From contig JACKQL020000007.1 in NCBI GenBank assembly GCA_018296165.2, forward strand, positions 930,001 through 994,000: 64,000 nucleotides of DNA, read 5' to 3'. Below the pieces are notes generated by a model. It saw nothing but the letters and a program-made list of their open reading frames with translations. It did not search any database and was not told the DNA's origin. This document shows positions 33,026 through 44,647 of this stretch, piece by piece (the stretch's first letter is position 1; the number at the start of each line of letters is the position of its first letter). Both the position numbers and the translations under genes were made by a program. This DNA comes from Termitomyces sp. T153 (taxonomy: Eukaryota > Basidiomycota > Agaricomycetes > Agaricales > Lyophyllaceae).

Positions 33026-34162
33026 TCAAGAGTAGGAAGGAGGAAGTTCAAGGATGTAAGCAGAAAGATTGTGATGTGCAAGGACTTTGAATGGACCAAG
33101 ACAGCAGTAGTCTAGTTTGTCTGATGGAGACATTATGGCATCAAAGCCAAACATATTCACCAGGCTTGAATTTGGGGGCTCATATGTGATGATGGTCATA
33201 GTAATGGGCCATGTAGTCATTAGCATGCTGAAGTTCTAAGTGTAATTCATTGTGAATTTCTTGAAGATGATTGGCAAGATTGGTGGCTGCAGGATTTGTA
33301 GTGTGCTCAGTGAGTCAAACTTCAAAGTCAGGATTGTAACTGAGATTGGCAAAAAATGGAGTTTGTTGAGTGGAGGAGTTTGTTTGATTGTTGAAGGAGA
33401 ACTTGGTGGGCATCAAGTAATTGACCCAGTCATCTTGCTGGTAAGAAGTATAAGCAAAAAGATAAGTTTCAAGAGTTTGATTTGTGTGTTTGGTAAGACC
33501 ATTAGTTTGAGGATGATAAGCAGTTGAAGGGCACATCTTAGTGCTGACAAGAGTCATAAGGTTTGTGAAGAATGATGAGACAAAGATAGAACTGCAGTTG
33601 GAGACAATGGATTGAGGAAATCCATGATGGCAAAAGATGTGGTCAAGATATAACCAAGCGAGTTCAGGGGCATCCATAGATTCACAAATAGGAATAAAAT
33701 GTGCAGCACAAGTCATGTGATCACATATAACCCAGATTGAATCATAACCATGCAAGAAGGAGAGTTTTGTAATGAAATCCATAGAGATGGACTGCCAAGG
33801 TTGGTTTGGGATATTAAGAGGCTGGAGTAAGCCATAAGGCTTGTGGGTGGTGTTCTTAGTGCAGGCACATGTGTCACAAGATTTAACATAAGCATGACAT
33901 TAAGTGTGCATGCCAGGCTAGGAAAAGTTGCGAGAAAGGTTGTCAAAGGTACTAGCATGGCCAGGATGGCCCAAAAGGACAGAATCATGGCAGAAATAAA
34001 GGATTTTAGGATGGAGGGGAGCAGGAACAAAGAGGCAACCATTGTGAAAAACAAGATCATCTTGTTGAGTGATAGTACTGTTGTCTTGGTGTAATAATGT
34101 TTGCCATTTGGTATCAGCATGGAATGCAGCCTTAAATTTGTCAAGGAGTTTGGAATTATCAA
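33026..34162 (-). pseudogene. Gypsy integrase remnant
   Basis: The core reads MDFITKLSFLHGYDSIWVIC, then HFIPICESMDAPELAWLYLD, STAYHPQTNGLTKHTNQTLE and SYQQDDWVNYLMPTKFSFNN, the classic Ty3/gypsy integrase pattern. The second catalytic Asp (normally SDRGSxF) reads SNCSSIF, so the catalytic triad is lost. All three changes in that motif can be explained by CpG transitions. Stops precede and follow the core. Confidence 0.85.
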
Positions 34163-34269
34163 GGGAAAAAGTAGATAGGAAATTGATGGAGGGTGGTGGA
34201 GTATTAGATAGAGTTTGGGAGGCTAAAGAGGGAAAAATTCAGGCAGTGTGATATAGGTTGAGGAGTGCC

Positions 34270-36739
34270 TGATGTTATTTAACAAAAGTTTTATCCCTTT
34301 CTTTAGGTTTGTAGTCTAGGCAGCATGAAGCAGCATTGGCCAGATTCTTGATGCTAGGAGCAAAATCCAGTTGAAAATCAATTTCAGAAAGAAAAGAAGC
34401 CCATCAGGCTTGTCAACAATTAAGAAGGTGGGAAGACATGAAATAGCATAGATTTGAATGGTCAGTGATAGTGGACATAATGTGGGGGGAACCCACAAGC
34501 CAGGAATGCCATTTGCAAAAAGCTTTGACAATCTCAAGAAGTTCTTTGTTGTGAACTTTGTAGTTGATTTTTGCTGGTGCCAGTTTGCAAGAGTAGTAAG
34601 CTATGGGATGTAATAGTGAGTTTCAATCAGGCTGGAGGTAGATGGCAGATAAGGCAAAGTTGGAGGCATCAGTAACTACAGTGGAAGCAAGTGAAGGGTC
34701 AAAGTATTAGAGTATAGGAGTGGTTGTAAATGCTGTCTTGAGTCTTTTGAAAGCATCATGAGCAGTGTTATTTAGACTGGGGAATTTTAACTTTGCTGTC
34801 TTCATAGTGAGTGCATGAGGGAAAGGCAGATTTCAGCACAATGTGAAATGAAATCACAATAGAAGTTACAGAAACCAAGAAATTGTTGGATCTGTTTGAC
34901 TGAAGTCAGAGTAGGCCACTTTGCTATGGTGTTGAGTTTCTTGGGGTTCATTTGTACCCCAGTAGCTGTGATAATGTAACTGAGGTATTCAACTTGAGGC
35001 TTAGCAAATTCACATTTCTTGGCATTGGTATATAAGCCTGCAAAGCAAAGGTGTTCTAAAACAGCAGAAACATGGGCTTTGTGATCTTCTCCTGTTTTAG
35101 AGAAAATCAGAATATTGTCAAGATAGGCTATGCAGTATATGTCAAGGATGTCACATAGAACATCCTGGATGAAAGCTTGGAAAGTAGCAGGGGCATTTGT
35201 TAGTCTGAAAGGCATGACAGTGTATTTGAAGAGTCTAAAGTGAGTATGAAAGGCAGTTTTCCATTCATTGCCTTCTTTAATGCAAATCAAGTTGAATGTG
35301 TTCTTGAGATCAATGACAGTAAAGGTATTGCAGCCTTATACATGATCAAGAAGGTCAGTAGTCAGAGGAAGTGGATAACAATTTTTTTTTGTGATGGTGT
35401 TAAGACCACAGTAATCTATTCAGAGTTGGAGATTGCCAGTTTTGCAGTGAACAAATAGGATGGGAGAAGCAGCAGGAGAGGTGGAGTGGCAAATAAATCC
35501 TTTAGCGAGCTGTTCTTCAATGTAGTTGAAGAGGGCAGTGTGCTCATCTTGGGAAAGGGAGTAAATAGGACCAAATGGAGGTGTTTTGCCATCTTCAATA
35601 TCAATAGCAATGTCATAAGGCCAATGGTCTGGAAGCTTCTTGACTTTGACCAGATCAAAGATATCAAGGTAGGCATGAAATTCTTTAGGTATGAGTTTCT
35701 GGATTTCATCTTGCATTTCTGAAGGAGTTGTTGGAAATGGTTTAGGAGGCAGTGGATTAAGAATATTAGAATCAGAAGGAGGAGAGGTAGAAATAGCATT
35801 GATCCAAATTTCAAGTTCATTATTAGTAGTATACCAGATACAGGAAATTGCCTGGTTCCTTGCATACTTTCTGAAGTGCCTGGGGGAACAGCAGGTGATG
35901 TGTGTGAGTTTTGGTTTTGGACCATAGACAGGGTCAGGTACTGGAGGAGGTGTCAACCAAATTGCAAGAAGCTCTTTATGACTAATGCCATTCTGAGTTG
36001 AGGGACAGAGGATTGAAGCAGGTGAGCTAGGATCTGAAGAAGTGACACTTGGGAAAGTAGGTGCTGTCTTGTCATGGGGTGGATCAAGAAGCCAAGATAT
36101 GTCAGAAAGTGGCATCCTAGAAAGACCTAAGCCTAGTCCAAGAGAGCCAATAGACTTAACAGAGGAATTGGATGTTATGGGACCATAGCCCCTACTGAAA
36201 GCCATAACAGAAAAGTCATGATTAGAGCCACAGCAAGAGAGTGAGAGTTGTCCATATGCCCAGTTCACAGAAGGATTGTGTTGTTTTAACCAATCAAGGC
36301 CAAGAAGAACAGGGTAAGGCATGGAAATGATGCCAAGGCAGATGACTTCTTCATGTTCACAGACTTTTAATTGAGTAATGATGTCATGTGTTAAAAGTCC
36401 AGAAGTCATTGGATGGTTGTTAATGGTATAGATGGGGATAGGTGAAGGTTTTAGAGTGTAGGGAAGGGAATGACAGAAAGCAAAAGTTTCTAAGATATAA
36501 GAGCTCATTGCGCCACTGTCAATAAGGGCATATGTTTTGATGGGTTTTCTTTGAGGGAACAAAAGAGAGACTGGAATAAAGAAATGATTTTTATTATGTG
36601 GGGCTAGACAAACATGATTAGGTAGAAGAAAACATGGTGCAGGAGTTGACTGAGCTATCCATTCACTGTTAGTTGATTTGGCAAACTTCTGCTTGGTGCA
36701 ACAATAGAGAAGTGACTTGGTTCCATCCATTGATGCCAA
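34270..36739 (-). pseudogene. Gypsy protease, reverse transcriptase and RNase H remnant
   Basis: From right to left: an aspartic protease with ALIDSGAMSSYI (36739 side), the start of RT (LPDHWPYDIAIDIEDGKTPP, YIEEQLAKGFICHSTSPAAS), then after a break at about 35420 the RT core (KYTVMPFRLTNAPATFQAFI and YLDNILIFSKTGEDH, where YLDN replaces the usual YxDD). Last comes an RNase H remnant with TDHSNLCYFMS near 34440. Stops and frame changes separate these parts. They copy the element RNA into DNA in a functional relative. Confidence 0.85.
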
Positions 36740-36750
36740 AGACCCTGGAA

Positions 36751-37995
36751 CTAATTGGTCTTTGGCTTGGCTTTTCTTGCATCCTCATGCTTGGCCTTGT
36801 GCTTCTGACATTTGGCAGCCTTGTGCCCTTCTTTCCCACAATATAAACAGAGATTATTTTTGATGCAATATTTGCACTTGGCAAAAGTGAAAGGACCATG
36901 AGGTTTAGGAGTACTGGCAGAGAGTGCATCAACATCCATGGATATGACATCAGAGGTGGAACTAGAAGCTGTAGTAATGGGAGTAGAGACAGAAGGAGTG
37001 GTCAAATGAGAAGGAGAATGGAAGGTAGAGGAATGATTGATTTGGGATTTCTTCTTACCTTTCTCAAGACATTGTTTGATTTCATGCTGATGGAGATTTG
37101 TATTGATAGAAATAACAAGAGGCTTCCAGGCCTCAAGAGTGGTGGGTTGTTCAACAATATTGACAAGGTGATCCTTGACAGAGGGTTTCAGTCCTTTCAT
37201 AAAATGCATGATCTTTGTTTGTTCTGTCATGTCAAGGTGACTTGTCAGCTTCATGAAGGAAGTAAGGTAATAATGGGCAGAGCCAGTTTGTTTGAGTGCA
37301 TCAAGCTTGACATCTGCATTTTGGATGAGGGAGGGGTCTGCAAACTTCTTTCTAAAGGCAAGAAGGAAAGCTATCCAGTCATATAGAAGGGGAGAGTTGT
37401 TGCACTTGAGTTGGTTGAACCATTCAATAGGCATGCCATCCTTAAGATGCAAGCCAACATAGAGTATACAAGAGTTGTCATCAAGAAAGGAGGCAGTGTG
37501 AAATTGGATGATTTGTTTAACTTTAGAAAGGAAGGGGGTGACTTCACTGTGTTTTCTGTTAAAAATATGTGCACTACAAAGGTTGACAATGCTGCCATGA
37601 GGAGACTGATCAGAAGGTGGATAGATGGGACAGCAGGCAACCTCAGTCATCTCTTCATAGAATGGATTAATAACCCCTTAATGGGGGAAATAAAAGACTC
37701 CTAGCCAGTTTGGATTAAAAGAATCCCCTTCTTTAATCTAACCCACATCAACAAGACTGTTTTGGAGCATAGTCTGGTTGTGTGTGAGCTGTGCAAGAAT
37801 GGCAGCAAACTCAGGCATGAATTTAGCCAAATTGGAAGTTTTTTTTCTAGTCCCTAGAATATAGTTTGGGTCTATTGGCAGAATCACAGTCAGATCAAAG
37901 TTACCAGCAAGTTGTGTGAAATCAACACTGGGAGTAGAATGAGGAAAATAGACTTGGGGATTGAGAGGAGGAGGCTGAGTAGTTGGAGAGTTGAT
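36751..37995 (-). pseudogene. Gypsy gag remnant
   Basis: The main open piece (36751-37650) contains a retrotransposon gag domain (WFNQLKCNNSPLLYDWIAFL, LGLKPSVKD-like HFMKGLKPSVKDHLVNIVE) and a single zinc knuckle CLYCGKEGHKAAKC near its C-terminus. Upstream in the same frame, TAA and TAG stops interrupt the region 37660-37740. A further N-terminal piece (FPHSTPSVDFTQLAGNFDL, MPEFAAILAQLTHNQTMLQN) runs to the solo LTR at 37995. The original start probably lies beyond that insertion, near 39165. Gag would form the virus-like particle. Confidence 0.85.
37990..37994. repeat. Target duplication GTTGA, left
   Basis: GTTGA immediately before the TGTCA start of the nested insertion; the same five bases follow its end at 39133-39137. 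Confidence 0.85.
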
Positions 37996-39132
37996 GTCAC
38001 AACCCATTCCCTGAAGCCCTGTACACCGCCCGACAAACCCCCGCTCCCCCAGAACCCCCCCCCCCCAACGCTTTGTCAAACTTCTCCAGCACTGCACGCC
38101 TACTCTGGCTAACTCTGGCACCTTCTCGGCTAACTCCGACGGCCCCCTGGCCAACTCTGACATCTTCCCTGCAGCTGCCAGCGCTTTCCCTGGACTTCCT
38201 GAGCCCCTGGGACCACTCCCCCGCTGCGCCTGACCCCATTACATGTCATCAACTCGACACCCTGGCTTCCCTGACTTACCCTGGGGTATCACAACAGCCT
38301 CGGAACAGACTGCGTTGCAATTGATCCCATCAACATATCAATGTGGCCCGCCCTCTGATTGTAACTGACATCCGTCGACTCCGTCGAGCTCCACCAAGCC
38401 CCACCACCACAGTCGATGTCCCCGGAGCTCTTCAGTAGTCAGTATATAAGACATAGAGTAGCTCTTTGTACTCTAGTCTTGATATTGCTTAACGTTACCT
38501 ATGGTCTGATTGGTTCCTTCTTGTGTTTCGTGCTTCGTGTCTCGTGTTTCATTTTCCTTATTCTCAGTCTCCTGGTCTTATCTCGTCTCTGTTCCATTAT
38601 CTTTTCATTATCATTCCGTGTCTCCGCCTGAATCTATCCTCGTTTTCATCTTGTCTCTGTCCTATTTTGTTCGACTCTGCCTCAGCCTGTTTGATTCTGT
38701 CTATTATGTTCAAGTCCTCGACCATAACGTCCTCACGAACTCCGCAATTACAATCATGAACCTCCGATGCTTGTTACCACCCCTGGACCCTGCTATATAC
38801 TCGACTCTGAACCCCATCAATCCCTGTTGATCCCCCATCAGAACTCTGGCTCTGCTCCTGTCATCTGCGTAGCCTCTGCCTCCTCCGCACCCACAATACT
38901 CACACACGGACTTATGCCTGAACCCTGCCAGTCTGTCCTCCTCCCCCGCAACTCGTCCTCTACTCCTCCGGACCTCCCCGGACTTGCTCGGATCAATCTC
39001 CCCTGGCTATCCTCACAAGTCCCCAGTGCTTGGAACACCTCCAAGTGCTTGGTTGTCAGTGCAGGGTTTCACGTTCGCCTAGTAAGGACTCGCCCAGTGT
39101 AGCTGAGCCCCCGTGGTCAGCAGAACCTGACA
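37995..39132. mobile_element. Solo-LTR-like insertion nested in the gypsy element
   Basis: 1,138 bp beginning TGTCACAACC and ending AACCTGACA, so the ends are TGTCA/TGACA. The 5-bp repeat GTTGA flanks it on both sides (37990-37994 and 39133-39137). It contains no transposon protein. It is rich in C, T and CpG, in sharp contrast to the gypsy DNA around it. A TATATAAG promoter-like box at about 38441-38448 fits LTR function. I read it as a solo LTR left by recombination between the two LTRs of a younger Ty3/gypsy-like element, inserted after the host element had already lost its CpGs. Confidence 0.85.
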
Positions 39133-39187
39133 GTTGAAGTCTAGAACAACAGAGGTTGTTGCCATAAATTAGAGGTGGAATCAAACT

Positions 39188-39562
39188 TGTCAAGATTCCA
39201 TTTGATAAAATAATGAGATGAGCTGAGGAGTAATGATTTGAAAATACTTGGAAGACCTAGAGTTCAAGCAGTGAAGAAATCTTGATCACTCAGTTGATTC
39301 CACAAAGCTCATAAATAAATACATTGAGTCTTATATAGGCTAATAGCATAGGAGAAATGAGAATAGGGAATGAAATAGTAGGAGAAGTCTTAGAGCATGA
39401 GAACATGAAATCAATGTGAAATTAAATAGAAGAAAATAAGATATGATATGAAAACAAGTGGAAACAAAAGGAGAACTAGAACATAGAAATAAGGAGAAGT
39501 CAACGAGATATAAATAGTGAATCAGAATTTGGAATGGACTTTGATTGTGAAGTTTTATGACA
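39188..39562 (-). repeat. 5' LTR of the gypsy element
   Basis: 375 bp starting TGTCAAGATT and ending TTTTATGACA, paired with 32141-32515 and followed by the target duplication TCATA (39563-39567). The base just inside (AGTTTGATTCCACC in element orientation) should hold the primer-binding site but does not start with TGG, so I cannot name a tRNA primer. Confidence 0.92.
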
Positions 39563-39567
39563 TCATA

Positions 39568-39804
39568 GACTTGCATGTACTGTATGAAGGGCTGCCTGGA
39601 ATTCCAAACATCATTGCCTTTGCTCACCAAGCCAAGCAGCATCACCAAGCTGTGTGCATAGTGCAATGTTTGTAGCTCAACAAAGCTCTCCATCAGCAAT
39701 ACTGAGATGATCAAAGGGAATTGCCATTGCCAAGCTAATGAGAGATTTGCAGTCTGCTCTAGATAAGGAACATGTGACTCACTCAAATTTAGATTTCGGA
39801 GATA
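39568..39804. other. Spacer between gypsy and pogo elements
   Basis: About 240 bp, CpG-poor, without a recognisable frame. It probably belonged to the DNA into which the gypsy element integrated, possibly another decayed repeat. Confidence 0.4.
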
Positions 39805-40229
39805 CTATCTCACCCCTGTAGTTCAGAGTACCCCTTGAGTCAGACAAAAAAAGTTTTGTGGGAAATAGCCACATTGAGCATCCAAAACTTGAGACACAGA
39901 CAACAGTATGACTACTTACCTGGTTCCAACTTGATTTGAGTTCAGGAACAGTGTTGTTGTTGTCTCCCATCATTGATAATGGTCGAGGTCAATGTCATGC
40001 CTGCTGATTTGACAGCAAGGTGGAGTCTGAAATTTCCTTGATGTGTTGGGGTCATGTCTTGACAACTCACCTTTATGGTAGTTTGTCCTCATGGGGCACC
40101 ACCACATCCAGTGCTCATACAACTACAAGGAATGTATCCAGGCAGCTATATGGGGGGTCACTGAGGGGCAGTACAAGTCCTATGCAGAGGTGGCTTGAGA
40201 CCTCAAGGTGAGACACAAAATTCATCCAT

Positions 40230-42588
40230 CTGACTGGGACAAAAGAGCTTACCTCACAAAACTCCAGTTGGACTCCAAGACACTCAGTGACAGGTCTAAG
40301 AGGAAGCATCAATCATGCTGATGGGGCTTTGAAAAACAGCAACTTCTGTCTGCAGAAGAGGAGGAAGTCCTTCTTACCTGGGCAGAAAAATCATCACTAT
40401 CTGGTCAACCCTTCTCCATCCAAATGCTTGTCAGATGCATCAAGGACATCTGTGGAATAACACCAGGAAAGAATTGGCATCACCACTTTCTATGATGACA
40501 TCTGAATTTCACAATAGCAAAACCAAATGGGCTTGATCCAAAATGCACAAAGAACTTCAACAAGACAACTGTTGTGGACTACTATAACCATTGGAGTGAA
40601 CTTGAGAAGCTTGTTCCTCAAAGCATTCCACTAGAACACAAATGGAACATGGACAAGAAGGGTTACAGTTTGGTGGAGGACATCAAAACTCAGGGCAAAA
40701 GTACTCTTTTTTAAAGCATTGCAAACAATGATATCATATTTGCAGTAACAACCTAGAGCTTGCTACTGTTATGGAGTGTATCTCAGCTGCTAGGGCTGCC
40801 ATTCCACCCTCATTTGTGATCTCAAAAGGACCACTTCCTGACATATGTGACATTGAAGGTGTTGGCAGGTAAGCTCACTGTCTGTCTCATCTGTAGATCA
40901 TTAACCTAGTATATGAATACAGCATTGCTACATCTGATTCTAGATGGACTGATTGAGAACTCTGTGTATTGTGGTTTGAGAAGGTTTTTGTCCCCTTCAC
41001 CAAGTCTCAGAAAGTAGTGGACAACATCCCAATTGTTTTGGTGGTTGACAGTCATGACTCCCATGAGACCAATGCAATCCAACACAAGGCATACAAACAT
41101 GAAATTATAATATTATGCCTACCATCAAAAACTATGCACAAACTCCAGCTGCTTGACATTGCAGTCTTTTCATTGGTTCAACACAGATGGTCAGATCACT
41201 GTTCAGAATGAGTAGCTGCAGGTGTAAAGATTGATCACTATAACATAATACAAGAATACATGACTGTCCGACATGTCATGACTCCTGACCTTATCAGAAC
41301 TGCTTTTCAAGTAAAAGGCATTGAGCCTTTGAACCCTTCAATATTTATGCCAGAGGACTTTGGACCAAGCATGGCCTCTTCATCACAAGTGCATGTTCCA
41401 GAAACATACCCTGACAAAATTCCCTCATCTCTCAAAGAATTCTCAGACAGTGATCTGGATGCCACTGATTATGATTATGAAGATGGATCTGAAGAGTGTG
41501 TGAGTTCTGACAGTGAAGGAGATCAGCTGGAAGGGCCTGAGGTGGAGGGGCAGGTGGAGAGGAGTGAGGTGGAGGGGCAGGTGGAGGGGAGTGAGGTGGA
41601 GGGGCAGGTGGAGGGGAGTGAGGTGGAGGGGCAGGTGGAGGAGAGTGAAGTGGAAGAGAGTCAGTCAGAAGAAGATAGATCCCATGGCAAGACTTATCCA
41701 GATTGTGTGGACCCTGACAAACTTCCATCCATGCCTCACTCATTCAGTTCTTCCAGCATGATAACACACTTGTCATCTGCTGCCAATATCTCTAGCATCC
41801 TTGATTCCTTTCAAGCACTGCCCTCTACTACTCAGGATGAGCAGAAAAGCTCCCCAGAGCTCCTCTCTGATGTTCATGCTCTTTGCATACAAATGAAGGC
41901 ATATGAAGATAAAATCTTGGGTTTAGAGGCCCAGCTTGCAGCATCAAATGCACATTGCATGCTTGTGCACCATGAGCTTGGTGACATTTGGACACAGTTG
42001 GACAATGTCAAGACAAAGAAGACACATGGTTCAACAAAAATCAAAGCATGTTTCCTTACCCACCCAGAACTCAAGGAGGCCTTTGAGAAGGAAGAAATTA
42101 AACACTGGAAACAAGAACAGATCAATGCAAAGGAGGCCCAAAAAACACAAGATGTGGCTGAATGTACTGCACAGATCAACAAGGATTCCATCCTGAAAAC
42201 TTTTGAATACCCATTCTCTCATTATAAGAAGAAGGATGACCTTATCACTATTGCCAGTGCCTTGAGACTTTTGACTGAAGGCACCATCACAACATTGTTG
42301 GCATGATTGAAGGACCATTTTAATGATCATCCAGAATTGGCCAACAATCCTCATTTCAGTGCCCTTCTTTCTTCTGGATGCCATGGCTGCCCTGCTTTCA
42401 AAGAAGACATCTATGACAACGAATCCAACACAGATGTCTTGTACAACTCAGACAATCAAGTTCCACATGCAGGCCCATCTTCAAGTTCCTACTCTTCAAA
42501 TTTCAATCAATCCTGGCTCTTATATCCTCACCCAGACTCATCGTATGATTCATTCAATACAGGTGGATACATCCCTTTTAACATTTGA
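40230..42588 (+). pseudogene. Pogo-type transposase remnant (HTH plus DDE_1)
   Basis: Broken + strand frames show, in order: an HTH part (LSAEEEEVLLTWAEKSSLSG, FSIQMLVRCIKDICG), the first catalytic Asp region (VDYYNHWSELEKLVPQSIPL, KWNMDKKGYSL), the block ECISAARAAIPPSFVISKGP, the second Asp region (IPIVLVVDSHDSHETNAI, LPSKTMHKLQLLDIAVFS) and a tail with LIRTAFQVKGIEPLNPSIFM. The last open part (41260-42306) is acidic and contains a coding minisatellite. Stops and shifts between the parts show that no full transposase is made. In functional relatives the enzyme cuts and pastes the element at TA. Confidence 0.85.
41539..41646 (+). repeat. 27-bp minisatellite, four copies, in frame
   Basis: Four tandem copies of GAGGTGGAGGGGCAGGTGGA plus seven bases, each translating to EVEGQVEGS or EVEGQVERS, with degraded partial copies on both sides. 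It lies in the acidic C-terminal part of the pogo transposase remnant. Confidence 0.9.
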
Positions 42589-42872
42589 TAAGCTTTGTAC
42601 TACTATTGTACTTATCGTATCCAGTGTATTCTCTTGCGCGCGTCCTGTTATTCTCTGGGCGGAGTTTGAAAAGGGTGTCTGACTAAGTGTGACTGGATTG
42701 TGACGTCCGACTCAAGGGGTACTCCGAACTACAGGGGTGGGATAGTACATTCTGTCAGGACCAGATCACATCCGAAATTTACATTGAAACTCAGATCCGC
42801 CTCAGATCCGCTCATGTCCAGTTTTGATTGGGAGCGCTCAGCCGTAGACCCGTTTTCTGAGTATATTGACAA

Positions 42873-43640
42873 TTATCTATCAGACATTGGCATGAGCAGC
42901 TTATCAACAATACTTGCCCGGTCTATCACTCGTTTAAAGGCTCTCGCCAACTTGCTGTGGACATCTTCGAGCTCTGGCTCTGACAGATGCGATGCCGACA
43001 TTGTTCTGATGACTTCCTTATGTTTTGTCTTGGAATGGATCACAAAGCTTCGCAGAATGGGCTTCGTCATCATATCACCTGTCGTATTCGAAGCTGCTTG
43101 GGTTATTCTTATGTAGGTCAACCCGTTCGATCCGCTTCCAAGTGACTGTATGCTTGACGGAATCTAATATCCGGTTGGGTCCTCGTGGTGTCGCCACTCG
43201 GTTTCGAGGGTATAAGATAAAAGGATAGATTCTTCGAGGAGGATAAAGCATCTCTCAATCCTTGTGAGCGACACTTCCCCTGCTGTTGCTTTTGCCATGA
43301 TATCCTTTGTTAAGCTCGCCTTTCTTCTGGGCGGCTTTTCTTTCATAAGGACAAATTCAAGGTACGTGCATTCAGTTATATCTCCATGGTTGATCAACCC
43401 AAGTTCGTCAGAACGTGCGGAACCACTTTGACGAATGCTGAGATTTTCGCAGCCGAGAATCATTTCCAAGCCAACAAGTTCCCACGTCGTTTGACGAGCG
43501 AAGGGGGAGTTCACGGAGAAGGAGTCTTTTGATTGAATCGGCGACGTTGCATCGTACAGGTGTCCATAGTATGGTGAGTGACTCTGCAGGGTGAAGAAAA
43601 CACAATTTGAAACTCAACCCCTTTGGTGTCAACGCTCATG
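42873..43640 (-). CDS. Hypothetical protein, tentative multi-exon model
   Basis: Minus-strand exons with good coding character: a possible start at MSVDTKG (about 43640), then after a CTGCAG acceptor SHSPYYGHLYDATSPIQSKD and NSPFARQTTWELVGLEMILG, continuing INHGDITECT, then QKKGELNKGYHGKSNSRG, ATPRGPNRILDSVKHTVTWK, RIERVDLHKNNPSSFEYD, and finally KTKHKEVIRTMSASHLSEPE with DVHSKLARAFKRVIDRASIV, ending LLMPMSDR. About 200 residues. I do not recognise it. The last intron in this model would be only 31 nt, too short for comfort, so one junction is probably wrong or the gene carries a small deletion. The pogo element ends about 130 bp beyond its stop. Confidence 0.5.
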
Positions 43641-44647
43641 TGGATTTTCCAATGATGCCTCCGACGACCACTGTTACCAGTTTACGCATCGGATTGTGAT
43701 ATTACTCGTCCGCATAAAAAGCTTTTTACTGTCAATCACAAAACAGATGACTGTGGTGTCCCACTCAAGCCAACGTGGTCAGTTCATGAGCTGCTTTCTT
43801 CTGACCCAAAGCCGACCCTTTCTTCCGCGACTTTGACGCGACTCCATAAGCTCTCTACCCTGAGGCCTCCAGAAGGAGGGTCAATCGAGGAAAAAAGTTG
43901 AAAGGAGAGATGGAAGAGCTTATACGACTCGTAGAGGCGGTGAAACTGGTTAATACTCAAGGTGCCGACGACCTTTGAACTCCCAGACTAGCAGGCAGGG
44001 TTCCCAGAGGATGAGCTATCCGGCCTGTCGCTTTTAGGAAATGCAGCGCGTACTTTGGATGGTTCCTACGTTGTTGGTTTGGACAGGAGGAGGGTTTAAA
44101 CATTGGGTAATCCTACGAATTTATACTTCGGGTCAGGTTAAAATTGGTGTCTATGTACACTTCCCAAAAATGGCCATTACACATAGACAAGTCTTCCTAT
44201 ACCGCTGATCTAGGAGCACGAGAGATGCTTGACTCACAGTTTCAAACGTTCAGTTCCTTGACACTCTGCCTAGTGTTATCTAGTACCTCTCGGCCTCGTT
44301 AACGTTCCCGGTATTAATGGATACTTGGTGGTGATTTCCCTCATTTGTGCGTGATTTCATTTCATTTACCGTTAAAACATCTTGGATGTAGTCTTTGAAT
44401 TTGATGACCGACCGGCTTTGTAGAATCAATGAGGGTTGACACGAGAATCGGATTCACTTGTGGTACCACCTAGCACTTTGAACATGTCAGCACGTTATCG
44501 TTCCAGAAACTACGATTCACTGAGGATGTTCGTTTCATCATGTTAAACCAACACGATGGAGACTTGGCGTCTTACCAAGAAACCTGAATCTGTCATTGTG
44601 ACTATTGTGATTATGAAGGACTAGAGAGTCGGACAAGGGAACCCAAA
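43641..44647. other. Intergenic, no gene recognised
   Basis: About 1 kb between the unknown gene and the stop of the aminopeptidase gene. No conserved frame, repeat or RNA is recognisable. Confidence 0.45.

Larger units (their letters stand above)
32141..39562 (-). mobile_element. Ty3/gypsy chromovirus retrotransposon, decayed
   Basis: LTR retrotransposon read right to left: 5' LTR at 39188-39562, gag, protease, RT, RNase H, integrase, chromodomain, 3' LTR at 32141-32515. The target duplication TCATA occurs at 32136-32140 and 39563-39567, so both ends are original. Domain order RT-RNase H-integrase and the C-terminal chromodomain identify a chromovirus of the Ty3/gypsy type. All frames carry stops and shifts, so it is dead as written. 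A younger solo LTR-like element (37995-39132) interrupts the leader/gag start. CpG is almost absent outside that insertion, which suggests long exposure to methylation-driven mutation. Confidence 0.92.
39805..42745 (+). mobile_element. Decayed pogo/Tigger-type DNA transposon
   Basis: About 2.94 kb bounded by inverted repeats. The left end is CTATCTCACCCCTGTAGTTC with AGTACCCCTTGAGTC further in. The right end is GACTCAAGGGGTACT with GAACTACAGGGGTGGGATAG further out. TA is present outside each end (39803-39804 and 42746-42747). Inside lie remnants of a transposase with CENP-B-like helix-turn-helix and DDE domains on the + strand. The element has different termini from the short one at 31328-32108, so it is a separate family. 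Confidence 0.85.

Noticed and set aside
39785..42790. Extended inverted repeat outside the pogo TA sites (AAATTTAGATTTCGG / CCGAAATTTACATT)
   Set aside because: The match is imperfect and offset; the inner repeats with TA on both sides define better ends.
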